Of a stretch of 64,000 bases of DNA, positions 62,830 through 64,000 are shown piece by piece. The notes beneath the pieces are model-generated. The model was not told the DNA's origin. It saw only the letters and a program-made list of their open reading frames with translations, and searched no databases. The position numbers were made by a program, and so were the translations under genes. The DNA is from Peptostreptococcaceae bacterium (GTDB lineage: Bacteria; Bacillota; Clostridia; Peptostreptococcales; Peptostreptococcaceae). The DNA lies in NCBI GenBank assembly GCA_025210335.1, contig JAOARY010000051.1, positions 80,643 through 144,642 of the forward strand, given 5' to 3'. Position 1 is the stretch's first letter; every line of letters begins with the position of its first letter.

Positions 62830-62926
62830 GGGAGTGGATGGGTGCTGGTGTGCCCTCTGGTCTTCAAAACCAGCGTGAGGGGTTAAGAGCCTCTTGGGTG
62901 AGTTCGATTCTCACACATTCCCGCCA
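62830..62926 (+). tRNA. selC: tRNA-Sec (anticodon UCA)
   Basis: The 97-base gene has the features of selenocysteine tRNA: a six-pair D stem (GGGTGC/GTGCCC) with a four-base loop TGGT, an anticodon arm CTGGT-CTTCAAA-ACCAG with anticodon UCA, a long variable arm GAGGGG...CCTCTT, a T arm GTGAG-TTCGATT-CTCAC, and an encoded CCA. The acceptor is GGGAGTG/CATTCCC. An eighth pair would be G-A, which is unusual. It completes the selenocysteine system with selD, selA and selB. Confidence 0.96.
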
Positions 62927-62936
62927 ATTTGATATT

Positions 62937-62973
62937 AACAGTTATGACTTTTGTCATAGCTGTTTTTTTAATA
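62937..62973 (+). terminator. Terminator after tRNA-Sec
   Basis: AACAGTTATGAC, loop TTT, then TGTCATAGCTGTT and a T run. Confidence 0.88.
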
Positions 62974-63305
62974 TAAAAAATCAAAACTACACAATATTAA
63001 GATATATGGATATATAGTAAAAAGTAATCATGATTAATTTTTATTGCAAACGTTCTTTTCTATGCTTTGATATTGTGTTATAATTCTAAATAGTATGTTA
63101 ATTTTTTTTCTATTTCTTATGTAATATTATTAATTTGAATGGATTTTAAAATATATTGTATACAAGAATAAATAAAAAATGTATAATAGTAAATGTTTTT
63201 AATCATTGATTTTTAATTTATTCAAACAATTAATGGAAATCGTGATTACATATATAAGTTTTAAAATAAAAAAGTTTTAAGTAAATTAAGAAGGGAGCAT
63301 TTTAA
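62974..63305 (+). other. Leader region of ackA
   Basis: A 332-base stretch without an ORF. It holds the TGTATACA promoter and an untranslated leader of about 110 bases ending in AAGAAGGGAG before the ATG. A second TATAAT near 63078 may be another promoter. No hairpin of note was seen. Confidence 0.5.
63157..63187 (+). promoter_or_regulatory. Promoter with TGTATACA operator before ackA
   Basis: TATACA (63159-63164) serves as the -35, 17 bases, then TATAAT (63182-63187). The palindrome TGTATACA at 63157-63164 covers the -35. Two copies of this palindrome lie before the oadA-like gene (26657, 26719). Confidence 0.6.
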
Positions 63306-64000
63306 ATGAAAGTTTTAGTTATTAATTGTGGAAGTTCTTCACTTAAGTACCAACTTATTGATATGGAAACAGAAAAAGCAATGGCAGTAGGTCTTTGCGA
63401 AAGAATCGGAATCGAAGGTGCTAGAATAAAGCATGAAGTAGAAGGAAAAGATAAAGTTGTTATAGAAGAACCAATGAAAGATCATAATGATGCAATAAGA
63501 CTTGTATTAGAAACTTTAGTTCATGAAGCTCATGGTGCTATAAAATCTATGGATGAAATAGATGCTGTAGGACACAGAGTAGTTCATGGTGGAGAAAAAT
63601 TTGCAAGTTCAGTTATAATAGATGAAAAAGTAATGGATGCTTTAAATGAATGTATAGAATTAGCACCACTTCACAATCCTGCTAATATATTAGGAATAAA
63701 AGCTTGTGAAGAATTATTAAAAGATGTACCAATGGTAGGAGTATTTGATACTGCATTCCATCAAACTATGCCAAAGGAAAACTATTTATATGCACTTCCA
63801 TATGATTTATATGAAAAATATGGAGTTAGAAAATATGGTTTCCACGGAACTTCTCACAGATATGTAGCTGATAGAGTAGCTCATATGATGGACAAAGATT
63901 TAAAAGATATTAAAATAGTAACTTGTCACTTAGGAAATGGAGCTAGTATAGCTGCTGTTGAAAATGGAAAATCAATAGATACTTCTATGGGATTCACTCC
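63306..64000 (+). CDS. ackA: Acetate kinase (5' part, cut by the window end)
   Basis: AckA makes ATP and acetate from acetyl phosphate. The frame from ATG 63306 stays open to the window end (231 codons). It has [15 protein letters not shown] at the start, VGHRVVHGG near residue 90, [13 protein letters not shown], and [12 protein letters not shown] with the phosphate-binding histidine. All match the first 60 per cent of acetate kinase. AAGAAGGGAG precedes the start. It fits ATP production at the end of amino acid fermentation. Confidence 0.97.
   Translation, partial: MKVLVINCGSSSLKYQLIDMETEKAMAVGLCERIGIEGARIKHEVEGKDKVVIEEPMKDHNDAIRLVLETLVHEAHGAIKSMDEIDAVGHRVVHGGEKFASSVIIDEKVMDALNECIELAPLHNPANILGIKACEELLKDVPMVGVFDTAFHQTMPKENYLYALPYDLYEKYGVRKYGFHGTSHRYVADRVAHMMDKDLKDIKIVTCHLGNGASIAAVENGKSIDTSMGFT

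Noticed and set aside
62772..63017. 81-codon reading frame
   Set aside because: It runs through the whole tRNA-Sec gene and its terminator, has no ribosome binding site, and its product has no recognisable features.
1..64000. CRISPR arrays, insertion sequences, prophage or integrase genes
   Set aside because: No regularly spaced repeats, transposase, integrase or phage structural motifs were seen when reading the translated frames and the gaps.

Overview
The window comes from an AT-rich, low-GC Gram-positive anaerobe of the class Clostridia. It looks like an amino-acid-fermenting member of the Peptostreptococcaceae or a close relative. I base this on the gene order min-rodA-mgsA and rng-rplU-prp-rpmA-obg-nadD-yqeK-rsfS-leuS, a full lysine fermentation operon, serine and threonine dehydratases, a selenocysteine system, T-box and riboswitch leaders, and AGGAGG/GGGGG ribosome binding sites. 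No phage, insertion sequence or CRISPR array was seen. The genus cannot be fixed from the sequence alone.

Layout. 1-2.7 kb: cell division and shape genes minD, minE, rodA, then mgsA. 2.9-14.8 kb: a short-chain fatty acid transporter (atoE-like), then a ten-gene lysine-to-butyrate operon (kal, kce, atoD, atoA, kdd, kamA, kamB, kamC, kamD, kamE) led by a lysine riboswitch. 15-20.5 kb: a T-box leader with a second T-box antiterminator, an amino-acid binding lipoprotein, argG, argH, luxS and an mccA-like gene. 20.7-34.9 kb: msrA, a radical SAM pair (TIGR03960/TIGR03936 type), a glucosaminidase, an RpiR regulator, a carboxyltransferase (oadA/pycB type), a queuosine-precursor salvage pair under a preQ1 riboswitch, a bactofilin, nucleoside and Na+/amino-acid transporters, and RNase G. 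34.9-45.1 kb: the conserved L21/Prp/L27/Spo0B-like/Obg/YhbY/NadD/YqeK/LCP/RsfS cluster, a second LCP gene, and leuS with its T-box. 45.2-52.1 kb: a nucleoid-associated protein, aspartate kinase under a second lysine riboswitch, a CBS protein, threonine dehydratase, RidA and L-serine dehydratase. 52.2-64 kb: a small P-loop protein, DacF-like carboxypeptidase, ComEA, selD (with an in-frame UGA), selA, selB, a two-component system, a GerMN lipoprotein, tRNA-Sec, and the start of ackA.

How the genes work together. Lysine is moved to beta-lysine (KamA), then 3,5-diaminohexanoate (KamDE), 5-amino-3-oxohexanoate (Kdd), acetoacetate plus 3-aminobutyryl-CoA (Kce), and crotonyl-CoA plus ammonia (Kal). 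AtoDA handles the acetoacetate/butyryl-CoA exchange, and acetate kinase could harvest ATP. The two lysine riboswitches appear to have opposite logic. The catabolic one can be folded as an ON switch (lysine-bound P1 frees an antiterminator). The aspartate kinase one folds as a classical OFF switch. Both readings come from base pairing done by eye, not from a folding program.

Other points worth a look are the second T-box without a visible Stem I, the preQ1-QueT-radical SAM unit, a shared TGTATACA operator before oadA-like and ackA, a promoter directly followed by a terminator before the glucosaminidase, and an unexplained long hairpin in the leader of the small P-loop gene.
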